Shown here piece after piece: positions 25,465-35,228 of a stretch of DNA of 64,000 nucleotides (position 1 is its first letter; each line of letters begins with the position of its first letter). Location: positions 18,177-82,176 of the forward strand of contig NZ_CADFEJ010000023.1 of assembly GCF_902833055.1 (NCBI RefSeq), in the 5' to 3' direction. The notes beneath the pieces are model-generated. The model ran no database searches, was not told the origin of the DNA, and saw only the letters and a list, made by a program, of their open reading frames with translations. The stretch comes from Burkholderia territorii (GTDB lineage Bacteria > Pseudomonadota > Gammaproteobacteria > Burkholderiales > Burkholderiaceae). Both the position numbers and the translations under genes were made by a program.

Positions 25465-27681
25465 TTGCGACGTCTGATTCTGGTTGGCATGACGGTATGC
25501 GCGGTGCTGTCCGCGAGCGCCGCCCCGGCTGAAACCGTGTTGCCCGCGACCACATCGTGGATCGGCAACACGTTCGGCTATGGCGACGGCAGCTGGACGC
25601 AGATCGATATTCGCGCGATCGCGGTGACGCCCGACGGCAAGGTGTACACGAATGCGCCGTGGGACGAGAGCGGCGCCGAGGCGAGCGTCTACCAGGACGG
25701 AAAGATGCTCGGCTTCGCGGGCGGCACGCACGGCTGGGGCAACCTCGGCGGCAACGCCGTGGCGGTGAACAGCAAGTATGTGTACGTCGCGATCGGCGTC
25801 GGCAACGAGCGCGGCCATCTGCAGTCGCCGGGCATCTGGCCGGACAAGGGCAAGCAGTGGTTCGGCATTTCGCGCCGCACGATCGGCGACATGAAGCAGC
25901 CGGCGCCGTTCCGCGCGGCGCCGCAGGTCGCGCCCGGCGGGCGCGCCGATGCCGGGCGCGCGCGAATGGCGGCCAGCTTCATGATGGTCAACGAGGTGCC
26001 GGCTCCGGCCCGCTCGGAAGTGGGCGACGCGAAAGCGGAAGTCGGCGGCCTCGCGGCCGACGACAAGACGCTGTTCGCGACGAATCCGTCGCATGACGCG
26101 GTCGACGTCTATGACGCCGAGACGATGCAGAAGAAGGCCACGTGGAGCGCGCACGAGCCAGGCCGCATCGCGCTGGCCGGCGACGGCACGCTGTGGCTGC
26201 TCACCGATACGATCGGCGGGCCCGCGCATCTCGTGCACGTGCGCCCGGACGGCCGCAAGCTCGACGACGCGCCCGCGCTGCCCGACGGCACCGACGCAGT
26301 GGACGTGGCGGTCGACGCGAAAGGGCGCGTGCTGGTGGCGGACAACGGGCCTCGGCAACAGGTGCTGATCTTCTCGAAAGGCGGCAAGGGTTATGCGCCG
26401 TCGGGCACGCTCGGCGAGCGCGGCGGCATCTTCGCTGGCCCGGTGCCGGGCCGCCCGGGGCCGCAGCGCTTCAACGGGCTGACCGGCGTGGGCGTCGATC
26501 GCGCGGGCAACGTCTATGTGTCGATGAACGGCATCGGGCCGCGTCACGACACGATCGGCGCGGGGCTCGGCGCGGTGCTCGAGAGCTATGCGCCGGACGG
26601 CAAGCTGCGCTGGCAGGTGCAGGGGCTGCTGTTCGTCGACGGCGCGTGGCTCGATCCGGCGCGGCCGAACAGCGTGTACACGGGCAACAAGCGCTTCGAG
26701 CTCGATCTGTCGAAACCGCCCGGCCAGGACTGGAAATATGTCGGCTTCCTGTCGAACCGCTTCAAGTATCCGGACGATCCCGTGTTCCACACGGACCAGT
26801 ATCCCGGCATGCCGTTCGCGCGGCGCATCGACGGCCGCACGTTCCTGTACCTGACCGACATGTACGCCGACCACCTGAAGATCTATCGCTTCGACGCGAA
26901 GCGCGACGGCGAGGTCGCGATTCCGTCGGGCCTGATCGCGGGCCGCGCGCGGCCGGTCGACAAGGTGCCGAACAAGCCGCCCGGCGGCGACTGGATCTGG
27001 CGCGACACGAACGGCAACGGCCGGCTCGACGAGGACGAATTCACGACCAACACGACGAGCAAGGCAAAGGCGGGCGGCTGGGGCTGGTGGGTCGACACGA
27101 AGGGCGACATCTGGCGCACGAGCGACGTGCGCGGCATTCACCGCTTCGCTTACGGCGGCATCGACAAGGCCGGCAACCCGATCTACTCGTACGACAAGGT
27201 CACGACCTATCCGATGCCGCAGCCGTTCACGCAGCTGCGTCGCGCGATCTACGAGCCGCAGACGGACACGCTTTACGTGACGGGCTACACGGCCGACGCG
27301 CCGCCGCAGCCGGGCATCAACAAGGAAGTCGGCCGCGTGCTGGTGCGCTTCGACAAATGGTCGACCGGCTCGCCGGTGGTGCGCTACACGGTCGCGTTGC
27401 CCTGGCAGCTCGACGCGAAGCCGATCCTCGACCTGATCGGCATCACGGTCGAGGGCCGCTACATCTTCACGGTGGAGCCGGTCGGCAAGATCCACGTGTA
27501 CGACAAGGAAACCGGCAAGGAAGTCGGCGTGATGAGCCCGGGCGCGGAGGTCGGCAAGGCGTCGGGCTGGGTCGACGTGCCGTTCGGCATCAGCGCGTTC
27601 CGGCGCGAGAACGGCGAATACCTGGTGTTCGTCGAGGAAGACGCACGCGGCAAGGTGCTGATGTATCGCTGGAAACCGTGA
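25465..27681 (+). CDS. bceP: Secreted beta-propeller protein with EF-hand loop, exopolysaccharide cluster
   Basis: Exported protein of 738 residues of unknown biochemical role in the cepacian cluster. A signal peptide is evident (MRRLILVGMTVCAVLSASAA). The rest shows repeated NHL/SMP30-like blades such as AVDVAVDAKGRVLVADNGPR and GVGVDRAGNVYVSMNGIG, and a canonical EF-hand calcium loop DTNGNGRLDEDE at about residues 514-525. The TTG at 25465 is chosen because GGAGAG lies just before it and the signal peptide then starts with Arg-Arg; alternatives are GTG 25420 (longer) and ATG 25489 (shorter). It is divergent from bceO and starts the bceP-bceQ-bceR unit. Confidence 0.75.
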   Translation: MRRLILVGMTVCAVLSASAAPAETVLPATTSWIGNTFGYGDGSWTQIDIRAIAVTPDGKVYTNAPWDESGAEASVYQDGKMLGFAGGTHGWGNLGGNAVAVNSKYVYVAIGVGNERGHLQSPGIWPDKGKQWFGISRRTIGDMKQPAPFRAAPQVAPGGRADAGRARMAASFMMVNEVPAPARSEVGDAKAEVGGLAADDKTLFATNPSHDAVDVYDAETMQKKATWSAHEPGRIALAGDGTLWLLTDTIGGPAHLVHVRPDGRKLDDAPALPDGTDAVDVAVDAKGRVLVADNGPRQQVLIFSKGGKGYAPSGTLGERGGIFAGPVPGRPGPQRFNGLTGVGVDRAGNVYVSMNGIGPRHDTIGAGLGAVLESYAPDGKLRWQVQGLLFVDGAWLDPARPNSVYTGNKRFELDLSKPPGQDWKYVGFLSNRFKYPDDPVFHTDQYPGMPFARRIDGRTFLYLTDMYADHLKIYRFDAKRDGEVAIPSGLIAGRARPVDKVPNKPPGGDWIWRDTNGNGRLDEDEFTTNTTSKAKAGGWGWWVDTKGDIWRTSDVRGIHRFAYGGIDKAGNPIYSYDKVTTYPMPQPFTQLRRAIYEPQTDTLYVTGYTADAPPQPGINKEVGRVLVRFDKWSTGSPVVRYTVALPWQLDAKPILDLIGITVEGRYIFTVEPVGKIHVYDKETGKEVGVMSPGAEVGKASGWVDVPFGISAFRRENGEYLVFVEEDARGKVLMYRWKP

Positions 27682-27876
27682 CGGGTGGCACGTCGCCGGC
27701 GCCGCAGGCCCGTTTCAGCCAGGGACGTGCCGTTCCGGAGGCCAGCCCGGCGAACGTTTTTTAATCAAGGGAACGTGCGTTGCCCGCCGTATTGCGGCAT
27801 CGGTCGTCGCTTCCCCGGCGCGGCATCACGACCGGCAACGCACGTTCGCAAGCCCGTCATCGGCGGGAACAGGCCC

Positions 27877-29355
27877 ATGGGCACAAGCATGGACAAAGGC
27901 ATACTCAAGAACGTTTCGATCAACTTCATCGGCCTGATCCTGCCGACCTTCGTGTCGCTGGTGACGGTGCCCGCGTACATTCACGCGCTGGGCGTCGAAC
28001 GCTACGGCGTCGTCAGCCTCGTATGGACGCTGATCGGCTATTTCGGGATTCTCGATCTCGGGATGAGCATGGCCGCGCAAAACCACATCTCGAAGGCGCT
28101 CGCGAGCGGCAACGCGGACGAGAGCGCGCGCGTCTTCTGGAGCGCGTTCTGGCTGAACCTCGGCACGGGCATCGTTGGCGGGCTGCTGATCTATTTCGGT
28201 GCGTTCGTCTACACCGCGTATTTCACGAAGGTGTCGGCGGCGATGCAGCACGAGGTGTATCTCGCATTGCCGTGGCTCGCGCTCGCGATTCCGCTCGCGA
28301 ACGTGTCGTGGGTGTTCGCCGGCGCGATCAACGGCGCCGAACGGTTCGGCGTGTTCAACACGAACCAGACGATCGGCACGTTCCTGTTCCAGTTGCTGCC
28401 GCTCGGCGCCGCATGGTGGATCGCGCCGAACCTGCAGACGGTGCTGGCCGCGGCCGTCGTCGCGCGGCTGATCGCGGCGGTGATGCTCGGTCACGCGAGC
28501 ATCAGGGTGCTCGCCATCCGGCGCATCGATCCGCCGCAGTGGGGCACCGCGAAAGGGCTGTTCAATTTCGGCGGCTGGATGCTGATCGCGAGCACGACCA
28601 GCATGATCGCCGACACGCTCGATCGCGTGATGCTCGGCGCGGGCATGGGCGCGAAGTTCGTCACCTATTACACGGTTCCGCAGAACCTCGTCACGCGGCT
28701 GAACATGCTGCCGAACGCGCTGGTGCGCACGCTGTTTCCGCGGCTGTCGGCGGTTGGCCGCGAGCATGCCGATACGCTCGCGCGCCAGTCGCTCGAATTC
28801 CTGAACGGCGTGTTCACGCCGGTCGGCATCATCGCGATCTTCGCGCTCGCGCCGTTCCTCACGCTGTGGGTCGGCGCCGATCTCGCCGCGCATTCGGCGC
28901 CGGTCGGGCGCGTGCTGGTGATCAGCGTATGGCTCGTCGGGCAGGCGAGCGTCACACGGATCCTGATCCAGTCGCAGGTCAATCCGGCCCGGGCGGCGTT
29001 CGCCGGGCTCGTCGAGATGCCGTTCTTCGTCGGTGGCCTGTGGCTCGGCATCCATCACTTCGGGCTGATCGGCGCGGCGGTGGTCGTCGCGGCCCGCGCG
29101 CTGGTCGATTACGGCGTGCTGCTTTACCTGTCGGCGATCCGGATGCGCGCGATCGTGCTCGACATGCTCGCGCATCTCGCCTTCCTGCTCGCGAGCCTGT
29201 TTCTCGCGCAAGCGTGGCCGGGGCTCGGCGAGTCGATCGGCCTCTGCGCGGTCGTGCTGGTGCTGAATCTTGCGTGGTCGCTCACGATGACGCCGGCCCT
29301 GCGCGCACTCGCGCGCGACCTGTTCGTCCGTCTCAATGCGAGGAAAACCGTATGA
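27877..29355 (+). CDS. bceQ: Polysaccharide flippase (Wzx/MATE-like)
   Basis: Multi-pass inner-membrane protein of 492 residues, predicted to flip lipid-linked repeat units of the exopolysaccharide to the periplasmic side. About 12 to 14 hydrophobic helices are visible from ILKNVSINFIGLILPTFVSL onward, and the N-terminal half has the polysaccharide-export flippase pattern (GVERYGVVSLVWTLIGYFGI). The ATG at 27877 (MGTSMDKG) follows AACAGGCCC; ATG 27889 is also possible. Its stop overlaps the bceR start as ATGA. Confidence 0.88.
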   Translation: MGTSMDKGILKNVSINFIGLILPTFVSLVTVPAYIHALGVERYGVVSLVWTLIGYFGILDLGMSMAAQNHISKALASGNADESARVFWSAFWLNLGTGIVGGLLIYFGAFVYTAYFTKVSAAMQHEVYLALPWLALAIPLANVSWVFAGAINGAERFGVFNTNQTIGTFLFQLLPLGAAWWIAPNLQTVLAAAVVARLIAAVMLGHASIRVLAIRRIDPPQWGTAKGLFNFGGWMLIASTTSMIADTLDRVMLGAGMGAKFVTYYTVPQNLVTRLNMLPNALVRTLFPRLSAVGREHADTLARQSLEFLNGVFTPVGIIAIFALAPFLTLWVGADLAAHSAPVGRVLVISVWLVGQASVTRILIQSQVNPARAAFAGLVEMPFFVGGLWLGIHHFGLIGAAVVVAARALVDYGVLLYLSAIRMRAIVLDMLAHLAFLLASLFLAQAWPGLGESIGLCAVVLVLNLAWSLTMTPALRALARDLFVRLNARKTV

Positions 29356-31817
29356 ATCGCGATCTGGCGGAACACGCCATCCTGAATCTCGCCACGGCCG
29401 GTGCCGCCGCGGCCGAAGCCGGCGACACCGCCGCGCTGCGCCGGACCGAACCGCGCGCGCACGCGGGCGCACGCGATGCATCGCGTCCGCTGCGCGTGGC
29501 GATCGTCCACGACTGGCTCGTCACGTACGCCGGCGCCGAGCGCGTGCTCGAACAGATCGTCGCGTGCTTTCCCGATGCGGACCTGTTCAGCCTCGTCGAT
29601 TTCCTCGACGATCGCACGTTCGTGCGCGGCAAGCCGGTGACGACCTCGTTCATCCAGAAGCTGCCGTTTGCGCGCACCAAGTACCGCAGCTACCTGCCGT
29701 TGATGCCGCTCGCGATCGAGCAGCTCGACGTGTCCGACTACGATCTGGTGATCTCCAGCAGCCACGCGGTCGCGAAGGGCGTGCTGACCGGGCCGGACCA
29801 GATGCACATCAGCTACGTGCATTCGCCGATCCGCTACGCGTGGGACCTCCAGCATCAGTATCTGGAACAGTCGAACCTCACGCACGGGCCGAAGTCGCTG
29901 CTCGCGCGGATGATCCTGCATTACATCCGCAACTGGGACACGCGCACCGCGAATGCGGTGGACGGCTTCGTCGCGAATTCGGCGTTCATCGCGCGACGCA
30001 TCCGCAAGGTGTATCACCGCGACGCGGCGGTGATTTTCCCGCCAGTCGACGTCGACGGCTTTTCGCTGAACGAAGCGAAGGACGATTTCTACCTGACCGC
30101 GTCGCGGATGGTGCCGTACAAGAAGATCGACCTGATCGTCGAAGCGTTCTCGCGCACGCCGGAGCGCAAGCTCGTCGTGATCGGCGACGGCCCGGAGATG
30201 CAGAAGATCCGCGCGAAGGCCGGCCCGAACGTCGAGATCATGGGCTATCAGCCGTTCGCGGTGCTGCACGACCGGATGCGGCGTGCGAAGGCGTTCGTGT
30301 TCGCGGCCGAGGAGGATTTCGGCATCTCGGTGGTCGAGGCGCAGGCATGCGGCACGCCCGTGATCGCATACGGCAAGGGCGGTGCGCTCGAGACGGTGCT
30401 CGAACCGCGCGCACACGCGAATCCGACCGGGCTGTTCTTCGACGAACAGACGCCGCACGCGATCGTCGCGGCGGTCGACGATTTCGAACGCGCGCCGCAG
30501 CGCTTCACGCCGCAGGCGTGCCGCGCGAACGCGGAGCGCTTTTCCGCAGAAACGTTCCGGCGGCGCTTTCTCGACTACGTGGAGGCCGCGCTGCCCGGCG
30601 CGACCGCGCAGCGCGGCACGGCCGTCGCACCGATGCCGCCCGCGCGCGGCCCGGCGACGCTCGTGCTCGACCAGAGCGGCGTGCTCGGCGGCGCGGAGCT
30701 GTCGTTGCTGGAAATCATGAAGCACATGCGCGCGAACGCCGACGTGGTGCTGTTCGACGACGGGCCCTTCCGCGCGGCGCTCGATGAGATCGGCGCGCGC
30801 GTCGACGTGCTCGACCAGGGCGCGCTCGCCGGCGTACGCAAGCAGGGCGGCGTGTCGGCCGGTGCGTTGAAGCAGCTGTTCTCGCTCGTGCGCGACGTTG
30901 CACGGCGCGCACGCCGCGCCGAGGTGATCTACGCGAACACGCAGCGCGCGATGGTCGTCGCGGCGCTGGCCGGGCGGCTCGCGCGCAAGCCGGTGGTCTG
31001 GCACCTGCGCGACATCGTCAGCGGCGACCATTTCGGCAGCAAGCAGCTGATGGCGATCAAGTACTGCGCACGGTTCGGCGTCACGCGCGTGATCGCAAAC
31101 TCCGACGCGTCCGCGCAGGCATTCCGTGCGTTGACGGGCTTCACGCCGCAGCACGTCGACGTCGTGTTCAACGGCATTTCGGCCGAACCGTTCGATGCGC
31201 TGGACACGGCCAGCCAGGCCGCGCTGCGCGCGCGCTTCGGGTTACCCGAGCACGCGTGGCTCGTCGGCTCGTTCAGTCGCCTCGCGCACTGGAAGGGGCA
31301 GCATCTGCTGCTGGAGGCCGCGGCTCGCCATCCCGACATGCACGTCGTGCTGGTCGGCGCGCCGCTGTTCGGCGAGGACGAATACGCGGCGCAGCTGCAC
31401 GAGATCGTCGCGCGTCATGGAATGAACGACCGCGTGCACTTTCTGGGATTCCAGCGCGACGTGGCCGCGTGCATGAAGGCGGTCGACGTGGTTGCGCACA
31501 CGTCGATCACGCCGGAGCCGTTCGGGCGCGTGATCGTCGAAGGCATGCTTGCGCGGCGGCCGGTGGTCGCCGCCCGCGCGGGCGGGGTCGTCGAGATCAT
31601 CGAGGACGGCGAAAACGGGCTGCTGTGCGAGCCGGGCAACGCAGCCGCGCTGGCCGACGCACTGGCCACGCTGCAGCGCGACGCCGCGCTGCGCGAACGG
31701 CTCGTCGCGAGCGGGCGGGCGACCGCGGTGCGCCGGTTCGGCACCGAGACTTATGTGGAGCGGGTCGAGAAGATCCTCGCGGATACGGCGAAGGCCGCGA
31801 AGGCGAAGAAGCGGTAG
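29352..31817 (+). CDS. bceR: Two-domain glycosyltransferase (GT4 + GT4)
   Basis: Cytosolic or membrane-associated protein of 821 residues formed of two GT-B glycosyltransferase units. The first covers about residues 47-420 (VAIVHDWLVTYAGAERVLEQ at its start, EEDFGISVVEAQACGTPVIA as donor-site EX7E motif). The second covers about 435-815 (GVLGGAELSLLEIMKHM at its start, TPEPFGRVIVEGMLARRPVV as its EX7E motif). A bifunctional enzyme adding two sugars to the repeat unit is the simplest reading. It overlaps bceQ by four bases and ends at a 12-bp hairpin. Confidence 0.9.
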   Translation: MNRDLAEHAILNLATAGAAAAEAGDTAALRRTEPRAHAGARDASRPLRVAIVHDWLVTYAGAERVLEQIVACFPDADLFSLVDFLDDRTFVRGKPVTTSFIQKLPFARTKYRSYLPLMPLAIEQLDVSDYDLVISSSHAVAKGVLTGPDQMHISYVHSPIRYAWDLQHQYLEQSNLTHGPKSLLARMILHYIRNWDTRTANAVDGFVANSAFIARRIRKVYHRDAAVIFPPVDVDGFSLNEAKDDFYLTASRMVPYKKIDLIVEAFSRTPERKLVVIGDGPEMQKIRAKAGPNVEIMGYQPFAVLHDRMRRAKAFVFAAEEDFGISVVEAQACGTPVIAYGKGGALETVLEPRAHANPTGLFFDEQTPHAIVAAVDDFERAPQRFTPQACRANAERFSAETFRRRFLDYVEAALPGATAQRGTAVAPMPPARGPATLVLDQSGVLGGAELSLLEIMKHMRANADVVLFDDGPFRAALDEIGARVDVLDQGALAGVRKQGGVSAGALKQLFSLVRDVARRARRAEVIYANTQRAMVVAALAGRLARKPVVWHLRDIVSGDHFGSKQLMAIKYCARFGVTRVIANSDASAQAFRALTGFTPQHVDVVFNGISAEPFDALDTASQAALRARFGLPEHAWLVGSFSRLAHWKGQHLLLEAAARHPDMHVVLVGAPLFGEDEYAAQLHEIVARHGMNDRVHFLGFQRDVAACMKAVDVVAHTSITPEPFGRVIVEGMLARRPVVAARAGGVVEIIEDGENGLLCEPGNAAALADALATLQRDAALRERLVASGRATAVRRFGTETYVERVEKILADTAKAAKAKKR

Positions 31818-31868
31818 AGGCGGCAGATGCGGTGCGTCGGCGCGATGCGACGCCATGCGCCGGGAAGC

Positions 31869-31903
31869 GAACCCTCATGCGGCGACATGCTGCATGAGGG
31901 TTC
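31869..31903 (+). terminator. Hairpin terminator after bceR
   Basis: A perfect 12-bp stem (GAACCCTCATGC at 31869-31880 and its inverse at 31892-31903) is followed by TGCGTTTGG. The U tract is short, but position after bceR fits a terminator. Confidence 0.6.
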
Positions 31904-32183
31904 TGCGTTTGGGCGGGCGGGAGCATGGCGGCCGTCAGGCGCGGAGCGGCGGAGGTGAGCTGCTGCCGATGCATTGGCGCATGGGCCTGCCGGGCAGCAT
32001 TGCCATTTGGCCCGGAAACACTTCACGGAATCCCGTGAGCGGCGCCGTGAGGTCGTACCGTGCAGCCGGCAGGCGGCGGGGCGATTCGACGATCGGGCAG
32101 CCGCCCGGACGGCGTGCGAACTGCGATTCGCCAAACCCGCCTTCCCGACGCGCAAACGCATCCCGCACACGCATGGCGCCCAT

Positions 32184-32220
32184 GAAAATGCCCCCGCACG
32201 ACTTGAGCTCGCGCGGGGGC
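32184..32220 (-). terminator. Intrinsic terminator after bceS (minus strand)
   Basis: GCCCCCGC at 32190-32197 pairs with GCGGGGGC at 32213-32220. On the minus strand the stem is followed by ATTTTC, 23 bases downstream of the bceS stop. Confidence 0.65.
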
Positions 32221-32242
32221 CGGGCGTGCCGTAACGGTGCGT

Positions 32243-33418
32243 TCAGGCAGCCTGTTCCGGGGCCGGTGCGACGACGCGGGGCGCGCGCGTCGGCTTCAGG
32301 CTGGCCGACCACATCATCGCCGGGCGTTCGAACAGCCGGTAGAACAGGTAAGCGACCGGAATCGCGGCGGCCATGAATGCAACCGACGGCCAGATCGACA
32401 GTTGCAGTTCGGAGTGGAACAGCACCGAGCCGAGGCAGACGAACAGCGGCAGGTGGATCAGATACAGCGAGTAGCTGAAGTCGCCGAACCACCCGAGCAC
32501 GCGCAGGAGCGGCGTCGGGCGCGGCGGGCAGGCGAGCGCGCGGTACAGGAAGCACGCGAAGCCGGCGGCCCACAGCTGGAACGCGCCGTACTGGCCGAAA
32601 TGGAACGCGCCGCAGCCCGCGGCCAGCAGCGCGGCGGCCGCGAGGTACCACGCGCGCGACGGCACGGCGGCGGTGCCGCGCGCCGGTTGCGCGCGCACGT
32701 CGGCGATCCATGCGCCGACCGTCCAGGACAGCCAGTACGACGTGAAGAACTGCAGGTCGTGCCGTTCGAGCAGCCACGCCGACGCGACGTTGACGAGCGC
32801 GACGGCCGCCACGATGGCCGGCATGCCGATGCGCCGGCGCAGCGCGAACAGCAGCGGGTAGATCGCATAGAACTGCACTTCGAGCGACAGTGTCCACAAC
32901 GCGCCGTTCGATCCGTACGTATAGCCGGCGACGCCCTGCAGCGAGAACAGGTTCACGAGGAACGCGGTGACGCCGACATCGCGGATCTTGTGGCTGACCG
33001 GCGCGATCTGCAGGCTCACCGCGTCCATCGCAAGCGTGAACAGCAGCGCGGCGAGCAGCACCGGATAGATGCGGGCGAAGCGGCGCGCCCAGAAGTTGGG
33101 CGCATCGAGCCGATACGCGGGGTTGGCCGCCAGCTTGAGCGCCGCGTTGCGGTGAATGCAGTAACCGCTGATCACGAAGAAGATCGGCACGCCGGCGGAG
33201 CCCCAGGCGAACGGGAAGGTCAGGTAGCCGGCGATCACGCTCGGGCTGAGTGCATGACCGTAAGCATGATGGAAGCTCTGCATGCCGACCCAGACGACCT
33301 GACGGCAGTGGAAATAGGCGACGAGCAGCGCCGCGAAGCCGCGCATCGCGTCGATCACGTGTTCCTTGTGGTCGGCGACGGGCGGCGCGGCCAAAGACGA
33401 TCCGCTGAAAGCTTGCAT
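32243..33418 (-). CDS. bceS: Membrane acyltransferase 3 family protein
   Basis: Second exopolysaccharide O-acyltransferase, 391 residues, with about ten membrane helices. Family landmarks are DAMRGFAALLVAYFHCRQV near the N-terminus (Arg and His of the acyltransferase-3 motif), VPIFFVISGYCIHRN, and WTLSLEVQFYAIYPLLF. It is on the minus strand, convergent with bceR and divergent from bceT. Target residue on the polymer is unknown. The symbol comes from its order in the second cepacian cluster. Confidence 0.82.
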   Translation of the reverse strand: MQAFSGSSLAAPPVADHKEHVIDAMRGFAALLVAYFHCRQVVWVGMQSFHHAYGHALSPSVIAGYLTFPFAWGSAGVPIFFVISGYCIHRNAALKLAANPAYRLDAPNFWARRFARIYPVLLAALLFTLAMDAVSLQIAPVSHKIRDVGVTAFLVNLFSLQGVAGYTYGSNGALWTLSLEVQFYAIYPLLFALRRRIGMPAIVAAVALVNVASAWLLERHDLQFFTSYWLSWTVGAWIADVRAQPARGTAAVPSRAWYLAAAALLAAGCGAFHFGQYGAFQLWAAGFACFLYRALACPPRPTPLLRVLGWFGDFSYSLYLIHLPLFVCLGSVLFHSELQLSIWPSVAFMAAAIPVAYLFYRLFERPAMMWSASLKPTRAPRVVAPAPEQAA

Positions 33419-33631
33419 GCGATTCGATTCCTTGCGACGGATGAAGGGGATGGTCCAATCGTAATGCGCAAGAATTCGATCGAATGAATAAAAAAATCCC
33501 GGCGGTAAATGATGTCGTTTCAGATGGTGGTGTTATTCAGGTCTGAAAGCGGTTTCGCCGCCGCCACAATTATTTGCCGATTTTTTTCTGATAGTTTGAA
33601 GCTCCAGTTGATTGATGCAAGGAGCGGCAAG

Positions 33632-33775
33632 ATGGACATGCATTGGATCGCGAGCGCGGCAGTACTGCTGGTCATGGCCGTGCTGTCGGCATACCGCGAG
33701 GCGCTGAAGAACGAGCCGATTCGCCCGGGGCTCGAGCGGGGCGGCGTCCCGTATATCGAGGAATTCGATTCGTAA
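33632..33775 (+). CDS. 47-residue membrane ORF between bceS and bceT
   Basis: Small ORF with an excellent ribosome site: AAGGAG ends seven bases before the ATG. The product is MDMHWIASAAVLLVMAVLSA as a single membrane helix, then a charged cytoplasmic or periplasmic tail YREALKNEPIRPGLERGG and an acidic end. A longer frame starting at 33509 exists but lacks such a site. I do not recognise the family. It is 228 bases upstream of bceT on the same strand, so it may be an unannotated accessory of the exopolysaccharide region. Confidence 0.55.
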   Translation: MDMHWIASAAVLLVMAVLSAYREALKNEPIRPGLERGGVPYIEEFDS

Positions 33776-34003
33776 GAATTTGTATCCGGGAAATCGGTAA
33801 TTTGTTTATGTCCGGATGCCGGGTTCGGCAATATCGACCGGATTCACGGATTATCCGTTTTCTGGAAACATGGGCAATAGGTCCATATCGAAAATGAGCG
33901 GAGTGGAATTGGCCGTGCCGCCGGTTCTCGATATGCCGTTCGAAAAACAATCGCGCCGGGTCGCGCAGCGATGCGGCGCAGTCAACGCAATCAGGATGCG
34001 AAC

Positions 34004-34891
34004 ATGTTGAAAGTCACCAAGGCCGTGTTCCCCGTTGCCGGTCTCGGCACGCGGTTCCTCCCGGCAACGAAGGCGAGCCCGAAGGAAATGCTGCCCGTCG
34101 TCGACAAGCCGCTGATCCAGTACGCGGTCGAGGAAGCGATCAACGCCGGTATCACCGAGATGATCTTCGTGACGGGGCGTAGCAAGCGCGCGATCGAGGA
34201 TCACTTCGACAAGTCCTACGAGATCGAGGCCGAGCTCGAGGCGCGCGGCAAGGAAAAGCTGCTCGAGCTCGTGCGCGGCATCAAGCCGAGCCACGTGAAC
34301 TGCTTCTACGTGCGCCAGCCGGAGGCGCTCGGCCTCGGCCACGCGGTGCTGTGCGCGGAAAAGCTTGTGCACGGCGAGCCGTTCGCGGTGATTCTCGCCG
34401 ACGACCTGCTGCACGGCGAGCAGCCGGTGCTCAAGCAGCTCGTCGACGTGTTCGACCACTATCACAGCTCGGTGATCGGGGTCGAGACGATTCCGCGCGA
34501 GGACAGCCGCTCGTACGGCGTCGTCGAAGGCCGCGAGTGGGAAGAGGACATCATCAAGCTGTCGGGCATCATCGAGAAGCCGGCGCCGGAAGACGCGCCG
34601 TCGAACCTCGGCGTGGTGGGCCGCTACGTGTTCATGCCGACGATCTTCGATCACCTGCGCAAGCTCAAGCCGGGCGCCGGCGGCGAGCTGCAGCTCACCG
34701 ACGCGATCCAGACGCTGCTCGCGAACGAACAGGTGCTCGCGTATCGCTACTACGGCACGCGTTTCGATTGCGGCAGCAAGATCGGCTACCTCAAGGCGAC
34801 CGTCGAGCTCGCACTCCAGCATCCGGAAGTGAGCCGCGAATTCGAGGCGTACCTGCGTACCTGCCTGCCCGCGCTGGCTGCCGTCGCGTAA
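34004..34891 (+). CDS. bceT: UTP--glucose-1-phosphate uridylyltransferase
   Basis: Makes UDP-glucose, the precursor of glucose, galactose and glucuronic acid units in the exopolysaccharide. The 295-residue GalU-type protein begins MLKVTKAVFPVAGLGTRFLP, with the nucleotide-binding GLGTRFLPATKASPKEMLP segment and the uridine-binding QPEALGLGHAVLCA. The ATG at 34004 is the family start. A strong terminator follows at 34936. Cells usually have another galU copy; this one belongs to the cluster by position. Confidence 0.92.
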   Translation: MLKVTKAVFPVAGLGTRFLPATKASPKEMLPVVDKPLIQYAVEEAINAGITEMIFVTGRSKRAIEDHFDKSYEIEAELEARGKEKLLELVRGIKPSHVNCFYVRQPEALGLGHAVLCAEKLVHGEPFAVILADDLLHGEQPVLKQLVDVFDHYHSSVIGVETIPREDSRSYGVVEGREWEEDIIKLSGIIEKPAPEDAPSNLGVVGRYVFMPTIFDHLRKLKPGAGGELQLTDAIQTLLANEQVLAYRYYGTRFDCGSKIGYLKATVELALQHPEVSREFEAYLRTCLPALAAVA

Positions 34892-34935
34892 GCAGCCGCG
34901 CTGCTCCATTGTTTCAGGTGGTGGTTGTTCCGTTG

Positions 34936-34967
34936 GCCCCGGCTGCCTCGTGCGTCGGGGCTTTTTT
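34936..34967 (+). terminator. Rho-independent terminator after bceT
   Basis: GCCCCG at 34936-34941 pairs with CGGGGC at 34956-34961, followed by six T. It ends the bceT transcript 45 bases after the stop. Confidence 0.8.
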
Positions 34968-35228
34968 GCGTGTGGACGACGCGCGGGCGGGCGGCGTCGG
35001 GTGAGCGGCGGTGCCGGTTGCGGGCGGATTCGTGCGGGTGATTGCGCGAAGATTCCGGTATGCCGCCGGACGGCGATGCCGGTTCTGGCGCGTCGTGCGT
35101 TGAGCGGTGCGCCGGATGCCGGACACCTGACGTCGCGGCGATGAAACCATTGCCGGCGCGCCGGTCGTGTACGTGCCGATGAGCGACGGCTGCCGCCTGG
35201 CTGCGTCGCGTTCGCGCCGGTATCGCGC

